From Ectopseudomonas toyotomiensis (GTDB taxonomy: Bacteria > Pseudomonadota > Gammaproteobacteria > Pseudomonadales > Pseudomonadaceae), in the NCBI RefSeq assembly GCF_900115695.1, contig NZ_FOXK01000002.1, positions 496,001 to 560,000 on the forward strand: a stretch of DNA of 64,000 nt, written 5' to 3'. Below, piece after piece: positions 10,069 through 18,812 of the stretch. The translations under genes were made by a program, and so were the position numbers. The notes below the pieces were generated by a model. That model ran no database searches. It saw only the letters and a program-made list of their open reading frames with translations, and had not been told where the DNA came from. Position 1 is the first letter of the stretch, and the number at the start of each line of letters is the position of its first letter.

Positions 10069-10847
10069 TCCGTCACCTGGAACTGGGCCGTGCCACTCAT
10101 GCCGGCGAGCAGGCCCTTGGCATCGTCGGACAGGCTGCCGATCAGCAGAAGGGTTTGGCTGCCCTCATCGATACGCGCGCCCAGGCGCTTTACCGTGGCC
10201 TGGAGCGGCTTGCCGGTTTCGTCGGGGGTGAAATCGAAGGTTTGGCCTGGCTGCAAGCGGCTAAGCCAACTGGACGGCACCAGCAGATAAATTTCCAGCG
10301 TGCCGTTATCGACGACATCCAGCAGTGGGGTCCCACTGGCCACGCTTTCGTGGGGTTGCGCGCGGCGTAGAACCACACGGCCATTGAAGGGCGCGACGAC
10401 GCTGCAGCGCTTCACTTGTACCTGATACACCTGGGTTTCCGCCTGAGCCTGGGCCTGCCGAGCCTCGGCCAGCGCCACTTCGAAGCGGCCGACCGAATTG
10501 AGGGCGGCCAACTGCTTCTTGTGGTTCAGCTCTTCACGGGTGGCGCGAGTGGCGGCTTGGGCCGCATTGAGTTGGGCCTGGTAAGCGCTGCAGTCAAAGC
10601 GCACCAGAACGTCGCCCTTGTTGAAATCCTGGCCATCGCTGAATGGCATTTCGATGATGCGGCCAGGTAGTTCGCTGGACAGTACCGCCTGGTTTTGCGC
10701 GCGCAACACGCCGCGCACCTGGCGCTCACCGGGTTGGGTGGCGGTGGGAGTCGGTGAATCGAGCAGCGGGTCGTCGGCCCAGAGTAGTGGGCTGAACGCA
10801 AGGATCAGCAGGCCGAGGAGGGTCGAAAGAGAGCTGTGACGCGGCAT
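10065..10847 (-). CDS. Periplasmic adaptor (HlyD/RND membrane-fusion protein type), first gene of the exoprotein operon
   Basis: The protein has 260 residues with an N-terminal signal sequence (LLGLLILAFSPLLWA). A short adaptor fold follows: a lipoyl half (AVLSSELPGRIIEMPFSDGQ), a coiled-coil hairpin rich in Ala/Gln at about 85-140, a second lipoyl half (VVAPFNGRVVLRRAQPHES) and a beta-barrel. It is shorter than typical RND adaptors (about 350-400 residues). No inner-membrane pump gene is adjacent, so it more likely serves the HlyD and M50/HlyD proteins encoded next. Its stop overlaps the next start by 4 bases. The 222-base gap upstream is shared with the divergent amidoligase operon. Confidence 0.8.
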   Translation of the reverse strand: MPRHSSLSTLLGLLILAFSPLLWADDPLLDSPTPTATQPGERQVRGVLRAQNQAVLSSELPGRIIEMPFSDGQDFNKGDVLVRFDCSAYQAQLNAAQAATRATREELNHKKQLAALNSVGRFEVALAEARQAQAQAETQVYQVQVKRCSVVAPFNGRVVLRRAQPHESVASGTPLLDVVDNGTLEIYLLVPSSWLSRLQPGQTFDFTPDETGKPLQATVKRLGARIDEGSQTLLLIGSLSDDAKGLLAGMSGTAQFQVTE

Positions 10848-10918
10848 GGCATACGTCCTTGCATGAAGTCAGCGCAGTCTACGGCAGAAGTCGGGCCCGG
10901 CAAATTGGCCGTAACTGC

Positions 10919-10933
10919 GCATCTATATGGTGC
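10919..10933 (+). promoter_or_regulatory. NtrC-like enhancer site
   Basis: The sequence GCATCTATATGGTGC matches the NtrC half-site pattern GCACC-N5-GGTGC with one mismatch. It lies about 85 bases upstream of the sigma-54-type promoter at 11017, a normal enhancer distance. Confidence 0.45.
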
Positions 10934-11016
10934 ATGATGTCGACTCTGGTGCGCGCACGGCCTGCTTCTGGTGCGTGGGCTGTCTGGCCGGCCTAGCTGG
11001 CGCGTGGTCTGAGCCC

Positions 11017-11032
11017 TGGCATAAGTCTTGCG
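11017..11032 (+). promoter_or_regulatory. Sigma-54 promoter for the amidoligase operon
   Basis: TGGCATAAGTCTTGCG matches the consensus TGGCAYRNNNNTTGCW at every fixed position but the last, with the required GG-N10-GC spacing. The predicted start of transcription is near 11043, 27 bases before the GTG start at 11070. Confidence 0.65.
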
Positions 11033-11069
11033 CTGCACTGAGTATCGTCCAGGCTAGCAGGAGGCCGCC

Positions 11070-14000
11070 GTGTCGATTCATGTCGCGCTGCACCACGTCA
11101 CCCACTACCGCTACGACCGTGCGGTGAACCTTGGGCCACAAGTCGTACGTTTGCGGCCGGCGCCGCACAGTCGCACACGCATCCTTTCCTATGCGCTGAA
11201 GGTCGAACCGGGCCAGCACTTCATCAACTGGCAGCAAGACCCGCAGGGCAACTACCTGGCGCGCCTGGTGTTTCCCGAAAAGACTCGGGAGTTCAAGGTC
11301 GAGGTCGACCTGGTCGCCGAGATGGCGGTGTTCAACCCCTTCGACTTCTTCCTCGAACCCTACGCCGAGCGCATTCCCTTCGCTTACACCGAGGGCGAGC
11401 AGCGCGAGTTGGCGCCGTACCTGGTTAAGCTGCCGGCCACGCCGCTGTTCGCCAAGTACCTGGCCGGCATTTCCCGCGAGCCGGTGCCCAGCATCGATTT
11501 TCTGGTCGAGCTGAACCAGCGCCTGTCGGCTGACATCCGCTACCTGATCCGCATGGAGCCGGGCGTGCAGACGCCGGAACAGTCGCTCGAGCTGGCCGCT
11601 GGTTCGTGCCGCGACTCGGCCTGGCTGCTGGTGCAACTGTTGCGTCACCTGGGTCTGGCGGCGCGCTTCGTCTCTGGCTACCTGATCCAGCTCACCGCCG
11701 ACGTCAAAGCTCTCGACGGCCCCAGCGGCACCGACAAGGACTTCACCGACCTGCATGCCTGGTGCGAGGTGTACCTGCCTGGTGCCGGCTGGGTCGGTCT
11801 CGACCCGACCAGCGGCCTGTTCGCCGGTGAAGGCCATATTCCGCTAGCCTGCAGCCCGGAGCCATCCTCGGCGGCGCCGATCACCGGCGGACTGGACGAG
11901 TGCGAGGTGGAGTTCGAGCACCTGATGAGCGTCGAGCGTGTGTGGGAGGCACCGCGCGTCACCAAGCCCTACAGCGAGGCGCAGTGGCAGGCGATCCAAG
12001 CGCTGGGCCGGCAGATCGACGATGACCTGCACAAGCACGACGTGCGCCTGACCATGGGTGGCGAGCCGACCTTCGTCGCCCTCGATTACCCTGATGACGA
12101 CGAGTGGAATACCGCCGCACTGGGGCCGAACAAGCGCCGCTTGGCCGCCGATCTGTTCTACCGTCTGCGCAGTCACTATGCGCCCAAGGCGCTGGTGCAT
12201 TTCGGCCAGGGCAAGTGGTACCCCGGCGAGCAGTTGCCGCGCTGGTCGCTGAACTGTTTCTGGCGCCGCGATGGTGAACCGCTGTGGCACGATCCCAAGC
12301 TGCTGGCTGACGAGAAGCGCGGTTATGGCGCTACGGCAGAAACGGCCTCGCGCTTTCTCGCCACCCTGGCGGCACATCTGGGCGTAGATGGCGGTAACGT
12401 TTTCCCGGCCTATGAGGACTGGTTCTACTACCTGTGGCGCGAGCGCAAGCTGCCGGACAACGTTACCCCGGATGATCCACGCCTGAGCGACCCACTGGAG
12501 CGCGAGCGCCTGCGCAAGGTGTTCGATCAGGGCCTCGACGCCGTGGTTGGCCACGTGCTGCCGCTGGCGCGTCAGGTGGTGGGCGATGGCTGGCAGAGCG
12601 GGCGCTGGTTCCTGCGCGACGAACATTGCCGCCTGCTGCCCGGTGACTCGGCGCTGGGCTATCGCCTGCCGCTGGATTCGCTGCCCTGGGTCAGTCAGGC
12701 CGACTACCCCTACGTCAATCCGGTCGACCCCAGTCAGGCGCTGCCGCCGTTGCCCAGCCCGGCGCAGATCCAGCGTCAGCTGCGCGGTGTCTGGCGCGGT
12801 GCGAGTGCCGGCCCACAGAGCGCGCGTCCGGCCAGTGGGCAATCGGCTGCCGGCATCGTGCGCACCGCGCTCTGTGCCGAGCCGCGCGAGGGGCGCCTGT
12901 ACCTGTTCATGCCGCCGCTGAGCCATCTCGAAGACTACCTGGAGCTGGTCGCGGCCATCGAGGCCGTGGCTGCCGAGCTCAATTGCCCGGTCTTGCTGGA
13001 AGGCTATGAGCCGCCGCTGGACCCGCGCCTGCAGTACTTCCGTGTCACCCCCGATCCGGGTGTGATCGAGGTCAACATCCACCCAGCTGCCAGCTGGGAT
13101 GAGCTGGTCGAGCGCTGCGAATTCCTCTACGAGGCAGCGCGCCAATCGCGGTTGTCCAGCGAGAAGTTCATGATCGACGGACGCCACACCGGCACCGGCG
13201 GCGGCAACCATTTCGTTCTCGGCGGCGCGACACCAAGCGACTCGCCCTTCCTGCGCCGCCCCGACCTGCTGCGCAGCCTGATCAGTTACTGGCACAACCA
13301 CCCGTCGCTGTCCTACCTGTTTAGCGGTCTGTTTATCGGTCCGACGTCTCAAGCGCCGCGCGTGGATGAAGCGCGCAACGATGCGCTGTACGAACTGGAG
13401 ATCGCCTTCGCGCAGATGCCCGAGCCGGGCCGCGACTGTCCGCCGTGGCTGGTCGATCGTCTGCTGCGCAACCTGCTGGTGGACGTCACCGGCAACACGC
13501 ACCGCGCCGAGTTCTGCATCGACAAGCTGTACTCGCCGGACTCGGCCACTGGTCGCCTCGGCTTGCTCGAGCTGCGCGCTTTCGAGATGCCGCCGCATGC
13601 GCAGATGAGCCTGGCCCAGCAACTGCTGCTGCGTGCGCTGATCGCGCGTTTCTGGCAGGAGCCCTACCAGCCGGCGAAGCTGGTGCGCTGGGGCACCGAA
13701 CTGCATGACCGCTACCTGCTGCCGCATTTCGTCGAGCAGGATTTCGCCGACGTGCTGCAGGAGTTGGGCAGCTTCGGTTATCGCCTGCGCAGTGAATGGT
13801 TCGCCCCGCATCTGGAGTTCCGTTTCCCCAAGGCCGGCGATTTCGTGGTCAAGGGCATCGATCTGGAGCTGCGCCAGGCGCTGGAGCCCTGGCATGTGCT
13901 GGGCGAGGAGGGAGCAGTCGGCGGCACCGTGCGTTACGTCGACTCGTCGCTGGAGCGCATGCAGGTGAAGGTTAACGGCATGGCGCCGGATCGCTACGTG

Positions 14001-14363
14001 CTGACCTGCAACGGCGTGCCGGTGCCGTTGCGACCGACCGGCAAGGTTGGCGAGTTCGTCGGGGGTGTGCGTTTCCGCGCCTGGCAGCCGGCCAGTTGCC
14101 TGCAACCGACCATCGGTGTGCACGCGCCGCTGGTGTTCGACCTTGTCGACACCTGGATGCAGCGCTCGCTGGGCGGTTGCCAGTACCATGTGGCACATCC
14201 GGGCGGTCGCAACTACGACAGCCTGCCGGTCAACGCGTACGAGGCCGAGAGCCGGCGCCTGGCACGCTTCTTCCGCCTGGGCCACAGCCCGGGCAAGCGC
14301 CCTGTCATGCAGCCGATAGACAATAATGAACTGCCGATGACCCTGGATCTGCGTCGCGTTTGA
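11070..14363 (+). CDS. Transglutaminase-like protein fused to a DUF2126 amidoligase
   Basis: The protein has 1,097 residues and begins at a GTG with GGAGG 5 bases upstream. Residues 1-90 are a transglutaminase-associated N-terminal beta domain (HHVTHYRYDRAVNLGPQVVR). A papain-like transglutaminase core follows at about 150-260, with a visible Cys (AAGSCRDSAWLL), His (DLHAWCEVYLP) and Asp (GLDPTSGL). From about residue 320 the DUF2126 region begins (RLTMGGEPTFVALDY) and contains GTGGGNHFVLGG and HNHPSLSYLFSGLFIGPTSQ. Pfam describes DUF2126 as a putative amidoligase of the glutamine-synthetase-like type. The protein should form or remodel amide bonds on a peptide or protein, but the substrate is unknown. 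It heads an operon with the ATP-grasp and second transglutaminase genes and has a sigma-54-type promoter, suggesting expression under nitrogen limitation. Confidence 0.9.
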   Translation: MSIHVALHHVTHYRYDRAVNLGPQVVRLRPAPHSRTRILSYALKVEPGQHFINWQQDPQGNYLARLVFPEKTREFKVEVDLVAEMAVFNPFDFFLEPYAERIPFAYTEGEQRELAPYLVKLPATPLFAKYLAGISREPVPSIDFLVELNQRLSADIRYLIRMEPGVQTPEQSLELAAGSCRDSAWLLVQLLRHLGLAARFVSGYLIQLTADVKALDGPSGTDKDFTDLHAWCEVYLPGAGWVGLDPTSGLFAGEGHIPLACSPEPSSAAPITGGLDECEVEFEHLMSVERVWEAPRVTKPYSEAQWQAIQALGRQIDDDLHKHDVRLTMGGEPTFVALDYPDDDEWNTAALGPNKRRLAADLFYRLRSHYAPKALVHFGQGKWYPGEQLPRWSLNCFWRRDGEPLWHDPKLLADEKRGYGATAETASRFLATLAAHLGVDGGNVFPAYEDWFYYLWRERKLPDNVTPDDPRLSDPLERERLRKVFDQGLDAVVGHVLPLARQVVGDGWQSGRWFLRDEHCRLLPGDSALGYRLPLDSLPWVSQADYPYVNPVDPSQALPPLPSPAQIQRQLRGVWRGASAGPQSARPASGQSAAGIVRTALCAEPREGRLYLFMPPLSHLEDYLELVAAIEAVAAELNCPVLLEGYEPPLDPRLQYFRVTPDPGVIEVNIHPAASWDELVERCEFLYEAARQSRLSSEKFMIDGRHTGTGGGNHFVLGGATPSDSPFLRRPDLLRSLISYWHNHPSLSYLFSGLFIGPTSQAPRVDEARNDALYELEIAFAQMPEPGRDCPPWLVDRLLRNLLVDVTGNTHRAEFCIDKLYSPDSATGRLGLLELRAFEMPPHAQMSLAQQLLLRALIARFWQEPYQPAKLVRWGTELHDRYLLPHFVEQDFADVLQELGSFGYRLRSEWFAPHLEFRFPKAGDFVVKGIDLELRQALEPWHVLGEEGAVGGTVRYVDSSLERMQVKVNGMAPDRYVLTCNGVPVPLRPTGKVGEFVGGVRFRAWQPASCLQPTIGVHAPLVFDLVDTWMQRSLGGCQYHVAHPGGRNYDSLPVNAYEAESRRLARFFRLGHSPGKRPVMQPIDNNELPMTLDLRRV

Positions 14364-14394
14364 CGACATGTTGCTCACCTGAGTGTCGGCTACC

Positions 14395-14515
14395 GCGATC
14401 AGTCCCCTCGCCCCTCTGGGGAGAGGGTCAGGGAGAGGGGAGAGTGGGCGACTTCGCGCTTTTTTCAGCCCTCTCCCCGGCCCCTCTCCCATAAATGGGA
14501 GAGGGGAGTTTAAAG
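14395..14515. repeat. CCCTCTCCC-type intergenic repeat (copy 1)
   Basis: The gap between the amidoligase and ATP-grasp genes holds GA-rich/CT-rich inverted segments (gggagagggtcagggagagg, then ccctctccccggcccctctc and ataaatgggagagggg). Similar sequence occurs at 35945-35990 and 61240-61372, so it is a dispersed repeat. It can form a hairpin in the transcript between two genes of the same operon. Confidence 0.75.
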
Positions 14516-14545
14516 CCGCACCGCCTTGCCACTGCCGAGCCTGCC

Positions 14546-17032
14546 ATGCACGACCTGCTAGCCGATTACCCGCCGCCTAACGGCGCCTACCACGAACTGC
14601 TCGACGCCAAGGGCAACGTGCGCCCGCACTGGCGCCGCCTTTATGAACAACTGGTACGCAGCCGCCCGGAGCACCTGGCGCAGCGCGAGGCCATGCTGGC
14701 GCGGCAGATCCAGGAAAACGGCGTTACCTACAACGTCTATGCCGACCCCGACGGCGCCGACCGCCCCTGGGAACTGGACTTGCTGCCCAACCTGATACCG
14801 GCTGACGAGTGGCAGCAGATCGCCGCCGGCGTTGCGCAGCGCGCGACCCTGCTCAACCGTGTGCTGGCCGATCTCTACGGTCCGCAGAAGCTGATCGCCG
14901 AAGGCCTGCTGCCGACCGAGCTGGTATTCGGCCACAACAACTTCCTCTGGCCGTGCCAGGGCATGCAGGCGCCTGGAGGCACCTGGCTGCACCTGTACGC
15001 GGTGGATCTGGCCCGGGCGCCGGATGGTCGTTGGTGGGTCACCGCCGACCGCACCCAGGCGCCCTCCGGTGCCGGTTATGCGCTGGAGAACCGGCAGATC
15101 GTCTCCCGCGCCTTCCCCGAGCTGTACCGCGATCTGCGCGTGCAGTACCTGGCCGGTTTCTTCCGTACCCTGCAGGACACCCTGGCACGCCAGGCGCCGA
15201 GCGGCGGTGAGACGCCATTGGTGGTGCTCCTCACGCCAGGGCGTTTCAACGAAAGCTACTTCGAACACCTGTACCTGGCGCGTCAGCTCGGCTACCCGCT
15301 GGTCGAAGGCAGCGACCTGACCGTGCGCGATGCCACTCTCTACCTCAAGACCCTGGCCGGCCTGCGCCGCGTGCACGCGGTGCTGCGCCGTCTCGACGAC
15401 GACTACTGCGACCCGCTGGAGCTGCGCACCGATTCCGCCCTCGGCGTGCCCGGCCTCCTTGAAGCCGTACGCCGTGGTCGCGTGCTGGTGGCCAATGCCC
15501 TGGGCAGCGGCGTGCTGGAGTCGCCCGGCTTGCCCGGTTTCCTGCCGGCGATCAGCGAGCATCTGTTGGGTGAGGAACTGCTATTGCCGTCCATCGCCAG
15601 TTGGTGGTGCGGCGAGCCGCCGGTGCTGGACGAGGCGCTAGAGAAACTCGACCAGTTGCTGGTGCGCCCGGCGTTCCCCTCGCAGAGCTTCACGCCAGTG
15701 TTCGGCCGCGATCTGGACGAGGCGCAGCGCGCCAAGCTGGCCGAACGACTGCAGGCACGCCCCTACGCCTATGTCGCGCAAGCGCGGGCCAAGTTGTCGC
15801 AGGCGCCGGTGTGGGATGGTAGCGGTTTGCAGCCGCGGGCCATCGGCATGCGCGTGTTCGCCGTGGCCAGTGCCGATGGCTATCGGGTGATGCCCGGTGG
15901 CCTGACCCGCGCGGCCGCCGAGGCCGATGCGGAGGTGGTGTCGATGCAGCGCGGTGGGGCGAGCAAGGACACCTGGGTGCTGGGCACGCGGCAGAGCGGC
16001 GGAGAGCCCTGGCAGACGCAACGCACCCTGGGCACTGCCGACCTGGTGCGCAGCGACCCCTTCCTGCCTTCACGCGTGGTGGAGAACCTTTACTGGTTCG
16101 GTCGTTACGCCGAGCGCTGCGAGGGCAATGCGCGCCTGCTGCGTATCATGCTGGCGCGCTACGTCGATGACGATGACGACCCGCAGGCGCTGCAGAGCGC
16201 GTTGGCATTGGCGCAGGATTTGGGACTGCTGGCAGATCCCGAGGAGGGCGAGCTGGCTGAGCGTCTGCTACAGGCGCTGCTGGGCAGCGACTGGCCGGCC
16301 AGCCTGCGCTCCAATCTGCAGCGCTTGCAGTGGGCCGCTGGCAGTGTGCGTGGCAAGCTGTCCCAGGCCAACTGGCAGGCGCTGGTGGAATTGCAGCGCG
16401 AGGCGCAGCTGCTCGAGGACCAACCGGCCGACTTTGGCGAGCTGCTGGATTTTCTCAACCGACTGTTGATGTCGCTGGCGGCGCTGTCGGGCTTCGCCCT
16501 CGACGACATGACCCGCGACGACGGCTGGCGCTTTCTCATGCTCGGCCGCTATATCGAGCGTTTGCAGTTTCTCTGCGACAGCTTCGCCGGCTTCCTGCGC
16601 AGCGGTTCGGCCACTGACCAGTCGGCGCTGGAATGGCTGCTGGAACTGGGCAATAGCAGCATCACCTACCGCACCCGTTACCTGGCTTCGGCGCAGTTGA
16701 TTCCGGTACTCGACCTGTTGCTGCTCGATGAGCAGAACCCGCACGCCGTGATCTTCCAGATGCGCACCCTGCTGCGTTCGCTGGAAGGGCTCAACGAACG
16801 TTTCGAGCTGCCAGCCGAGCGCTACCTGGTCTATCTGGAGCAGCAGCTCACCGCCTTCAGCCTGGCCAGCCTGGAAAACCCATTGTTCGGCCCCGGTAGC
16901 ACTCGGGCGGTGCTTGAAGGCCTGGCCGATTTGCTGGTGGCCATCAGTGAGGCCGCCGGCGCGGTCTCCGATCATCTCGGGCTGCGTTTCTTCGCCCATG
17001 TCGATGTCAGCCAGCGGACGCAATCCTCATGA
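14546..17032 (+). CDS. Circularly permuted ATP-grasp ligase fused to an alpha-E domain
   Basis: The start chosen is MHDLLADYPPPNGAYHELLD at 14546, because a longer frame from 14495 would begin inside the CT-rich repeat. The protein has 828 residues. Residues about 1-470 are a circularly permuted type 2 ATP-grasp (ENGVTYNVYADPDGADRPW, GHNNFLWPCQG, LLTPGRFNESYFEHLYLAR, LGVPGLLEAVRRGRVLVANA). Residues about 500-820 are the all-helical alpha-E region (VVENLYWFGRYAERCEGNAR, FLMLGRYIERL). ATP-grasp proteins of this family are predicted to ligate amino acids or peptides through acyl-phosphate intermediates. Its stop overlaps the next start by 4 bases (ATGA). With the flanking transglutaminase genes it forms a predicted peptide-ligation module; no product is known to me. 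Confidence 0.9.
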   Translation: MHDLLADYPPPNGAYHELLDAKGNVRPHWRRLYEQLVRSRPEHLAQREAMLARQIQENGVTYNVYADPDGADRPWELDLLPNLIPADEWQQIAAGVAQRATLLNRVLADLYGPQKLIAEGLLPTELVFGHNNFLWPCQGMQAPGGTWLHLYAVDLARAPDGRWWVTADRTQAPSGAGYALENRQIVSRAFPELYRDLRVQYLAGFFRTLQDTLARQAPSGGETPLVVLLTPGRFNESYFEHLYLARQLGYPLVEGSDLTVRDATLYLKTLAGLRRVHAVLRRLDDDYCDPLELRTDSALGVPGLLEAVRRGRVLVANALGSGVLESPGLPGFLPAISEHLLGEELLLPSIASWWCGEPPVLDEALEKLDQLLVRPAFPSQSFTPVFGRDLDEAQRAKLAERLQARPYAYVAQARAKLSQAPVWDGSGLQPRAIGMRVFAVASADGYRVMPGGLTRAAAEADAEVVSMQRGGASKDTWVLGTRQSGGEPWQTQRTLGTADLVRSDPFLPSRVVENLYWFGRYAERCEGNARLLRIMLARYVDDDDDPQALQSALALAQDLGLLADPEEGELAERLLQALLGSDWPASLRSNLQRLQWAAGSVRGKLSQANWQALVELQREAQLLEDQPADFGELLDFLNRLLMSLAALSGFALDDMTRDDGWRFLMLGRYIERLQFLCDSFAGFLRSGSATDQSALEWLLELGNSSITYRTRYLASAQLIPVLDLLLLDEQNPHAVIFQMRTLLRSLEGLNERFELPAERYLVYLEQQLTAFSLASLENPLFGPGSTRAVLEGLADLLVAISEAAGAVSDHLGLRFFAHVDVSQRTQSS

Positions 17033-17922
17033 GCAGCGCGTTGTATCAGGTGCTTCACGACACCCATTACCGATACTCGGCGCCGGTTTCCCTGGCCCAG
17101 CAGCTGGCGCACCTGTGGCCGCGTGACTGCCCCTGGCAGCGCTGCCACGAGCAGGAGCTGCGCATCGACCCGCAGCCCTGCCAGCGCCGCGACGGCCTGG
17201 ACGTGTTCGGCAACCCACTGACTCGGCTGGTGTTCGAGCGCCCGCATGAGCAGCTCAGCGTCAGCGCACGGTTGCGCGTCGAGGTGCTCACGCGTGTGCC
17301 GCTGGAGCTGGACGACTCGCCGAACTGGGAGGCAGCGTGCGCCGCGCTCAGCTACAGCGGCAAACGGATGGAGCCTGCATTGCTGGAGGCGGCACGCTAC
17401 CGTTTCGAGTCGCCCTACGTGCGTCTCAAGCAGGTATTCGCCGACTACGCCGACGATTGCTTCACGCCGGGGCGCCCGCTGCTGCAGGCATGTCAGGCGC
17501 TGATGCAAAAGATTTTCGACGAGTTCAGTTTCGATGCCGAAGCCACTCAGGTGGCGACGCCGCTGCTGCAGGTACTGGAGGAAAAGCGCGGGGTCTGCCA
17601 GGACTTCGCCCACCTGATGCTCGCCTGCCTGCGCTCGCGTGGCCTGGCGGCGCGTTACGTCAGCGGCTACCTGCTGACCCAGCCACCACCCGGCCAGCCA
17701 CGCCTGATCGGCGCGGATGCCTCGCATGCCTGGGTGTCGCTGTATTGCCCGCGGCAGGGTTGGGTGGACTTCGATCCGACCAACAACGTGCGTCCGGCAC
17801 TGGAGCACATCACCCTGGCCTGGGGCCGGGATTTCTCCGACGTGTCGCCGTTGCGTGGGGTGATTCTGGGGGGCGGCAGCCACGACCCGGACGTGCAGGT
17901 TACGGTGCTGCCGCTGGGATGA
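17029..17922 (+). CDS. Second transglutaminase-like cysteine protein of the amidoligase operon
   Basis: The protein has 297 residues. It has an N-terminal beta domain (LHDTHYRYSAPVSLAQQLAH) and a transglutaminase core with the triad Cys (KRGVCQDFAHLM, about residue 190), His (DASHAWVSLYCP) and Asp (WVDFDPTNN). The family can act as transglutaminase, peptidase or amidase; the direction here is unknown. It is translationally coupled to the ATP-grasp gene and ends the operon 50 bases before the convergent azurin gene. Two transglutaminase-like proteins with two distinct predicted amide ligases suggest a build-and-cut or cross-linking cycle on a peptide. Confidence 0.88.
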   Translation: MSSALYQVLHDTHYRYSAPVSLAQQLAHLWPRDCPWQRCHEQELRIDPQPCQRRDGLDVFGNPLTRLVFERPHEQLSVSARLRVEVLTRVPLELDDSPNWEAACAALSYSGKRMEPALLEAARYRFESPYVRLKQVFADYADDCFTPGRPLLQACQALMQKIFDEFSFDAEATQVATPLLQVLEEKRGVCQDFAHLMLACLRSRGLAARYVSGYLLTQPPPGQPRLIGADASHAWVSLYCPRQGWVDFDPTNNVRPALEHITLAWGRDFSDVSPLRGVILGGGSHDPDVQVTVLPLG

Positions 17923-17926
17923 GGTT

Positions 17927-17958
17927 CGTGGGAGGGCGCGACAGGCGCATCTCCCACG
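17927..17958. repeat. CGTGGGAG inverted repeat between convergent genes
   Basis: CGTGGGAG at 17927-17934 pairs with CTCCCACG at 17951-17958. It sits between the end of the amidoligase operon and azurin. It resembles the short GTGGGAG-type palindrome at 63688-63751 and may act as a terminator hairpin for both strands. Confidence 0.5.
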
Positions 17959-17971
17959 GTTTGTGGTGGCC

Positions 17972-18421
17972 TCAGTCGACCAGGGCCAGACTGCCTTTCA
18001 TCAGCGAGTAGTGGCCAGGGAAGGAACAGAAGAAGCTGTAGTCTTCGCCTGCCGCCAGCTTGCTGACATCGAAGGTTACCGAAGTGCTTTCGCCGCCGCC
18101 GATCAGATCGGTATGGGCGATCACACGCTCGTCGCCGGCCTTGAGGTAGCTGGCATCAGGGCCGGCAGAGATGCCGTCGGTGGCCACGCCGGGCATGTCG
18201 GCGGTCTTGCTCAGCACCCAGTTATGGCCCATCGCGGTCTTGGGCAGCGAGCCGGTGTGCTTGAGGTTGACGGTGAAGGTCTTGCAGCTCTTGCTGACGG
18301 AGATGGCCTGGGTGTTGAAGGTCATCTGATCGGTCGACTCGACATCCACCGCGCATTCGGCAGCCAGAAGCGGTGTGCTGGCAAGTCCGAGCAGCGCCAG
18401 CAGGGCAACGTTACGCAACAT
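17972..18421 (-). CDS. azu: Azurin, periplasmic type I copper electron carrier
   Basis: The protein has 149 residues, starting at the ATG preceded by GGAGGA at 18421; a longer frame to 18472 lacks such a site. The signal peptide is [20 protein letters not shown] with cleavage before AEC. The copper ligands are all visible: Gly-His in MGHNWVL (G45/H46, mature numbering) and Cys, His and Met in [16 protein letters not shown] (C112, H117, M121). The disulfide Cys near the N-terminus (AEC) and in SKSC are present. Azurin shuttles electrons in the periplasm, classically to nitrite reductase or in redox stress. It is adjacent to a DUF808 protein and a LOG protein; azurin beside a LOG gene is also the P. 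aeruginosa arrangement as I recall it. Confidence 0.97.
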   Translation of the reverse strand: MLRNVALLALLGLASTPLLAAECAVDVESTDQMTFNTQAISVSKSCKTFTVNLKHTGSLPKTAMGHNWVLSKTADMPGVATDGISAGPDASYLKAGDERVIAHTDLIGGGESTSVTFDVSKLAAGEDYSFFCSFPGHYSLMKGSLALVD

Positions 18422-18511
18422 CTTGATTCCTCCAGTTTCTGATAACCCGGTCAGGTCTGAAGAGACTCGCACAGCTGCCTGCGCTTATGGATGCGACCGA
18501 ACGCCACGCCT

Positions 18512-18741
18512 GGTTATCCAGAAAAGCTGTGGATAATTCTGTGGGGAAGCTCTGTGATGCCAGCTCGAGGCCTGTTTCCGCGGGCTTTCTGGGTATCTGG
18601 TCAGCTTTTGCCCAAGACACCTGCTCGCCACTGAAAAATGCTTTGAAATGAATTGCTTGAGCGAGAAGTCAAGGCTTCTGCGCATGTCTGGACAGCCACT
18701 GGCCGGTTATCCACGAAAGCCGTGGAGCAAGCTGTGGATAA
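18512..18741. repeat. Two palindromes of DnaA-box-like sequence in a 391-bp gene-free region
   Basis: The gap 18422-18812 has no convincing gene. It carries paired inverted DnaA-box-like motifs: ttatccaga (18514) with tgtggataa (18528-18536), and ttatccacg (18707-18715) with tgtggataa (18733-18741). The two tgtggataa copies are exact reverse complements of the DnaA box TTATCCACA. The pattern recurs at 21333-21715. Confidence 0.7.
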
Positions 18742-18812
18742 GCTTGGGGAAAGCCGGCCTCGACTGCGCCCGGCAAGGGGCGCAGACGATTGATGAGAAA
18801 GTGAGCGTTTTC

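Noticed and set aside
11844..14492. Long minus-strand open frame of 882 codons opposite the amidoligase gene
   Set aside because: It is the antisense shadow of a high-GC gene, Gln/Arg-rich and without any domain or ribosome site.
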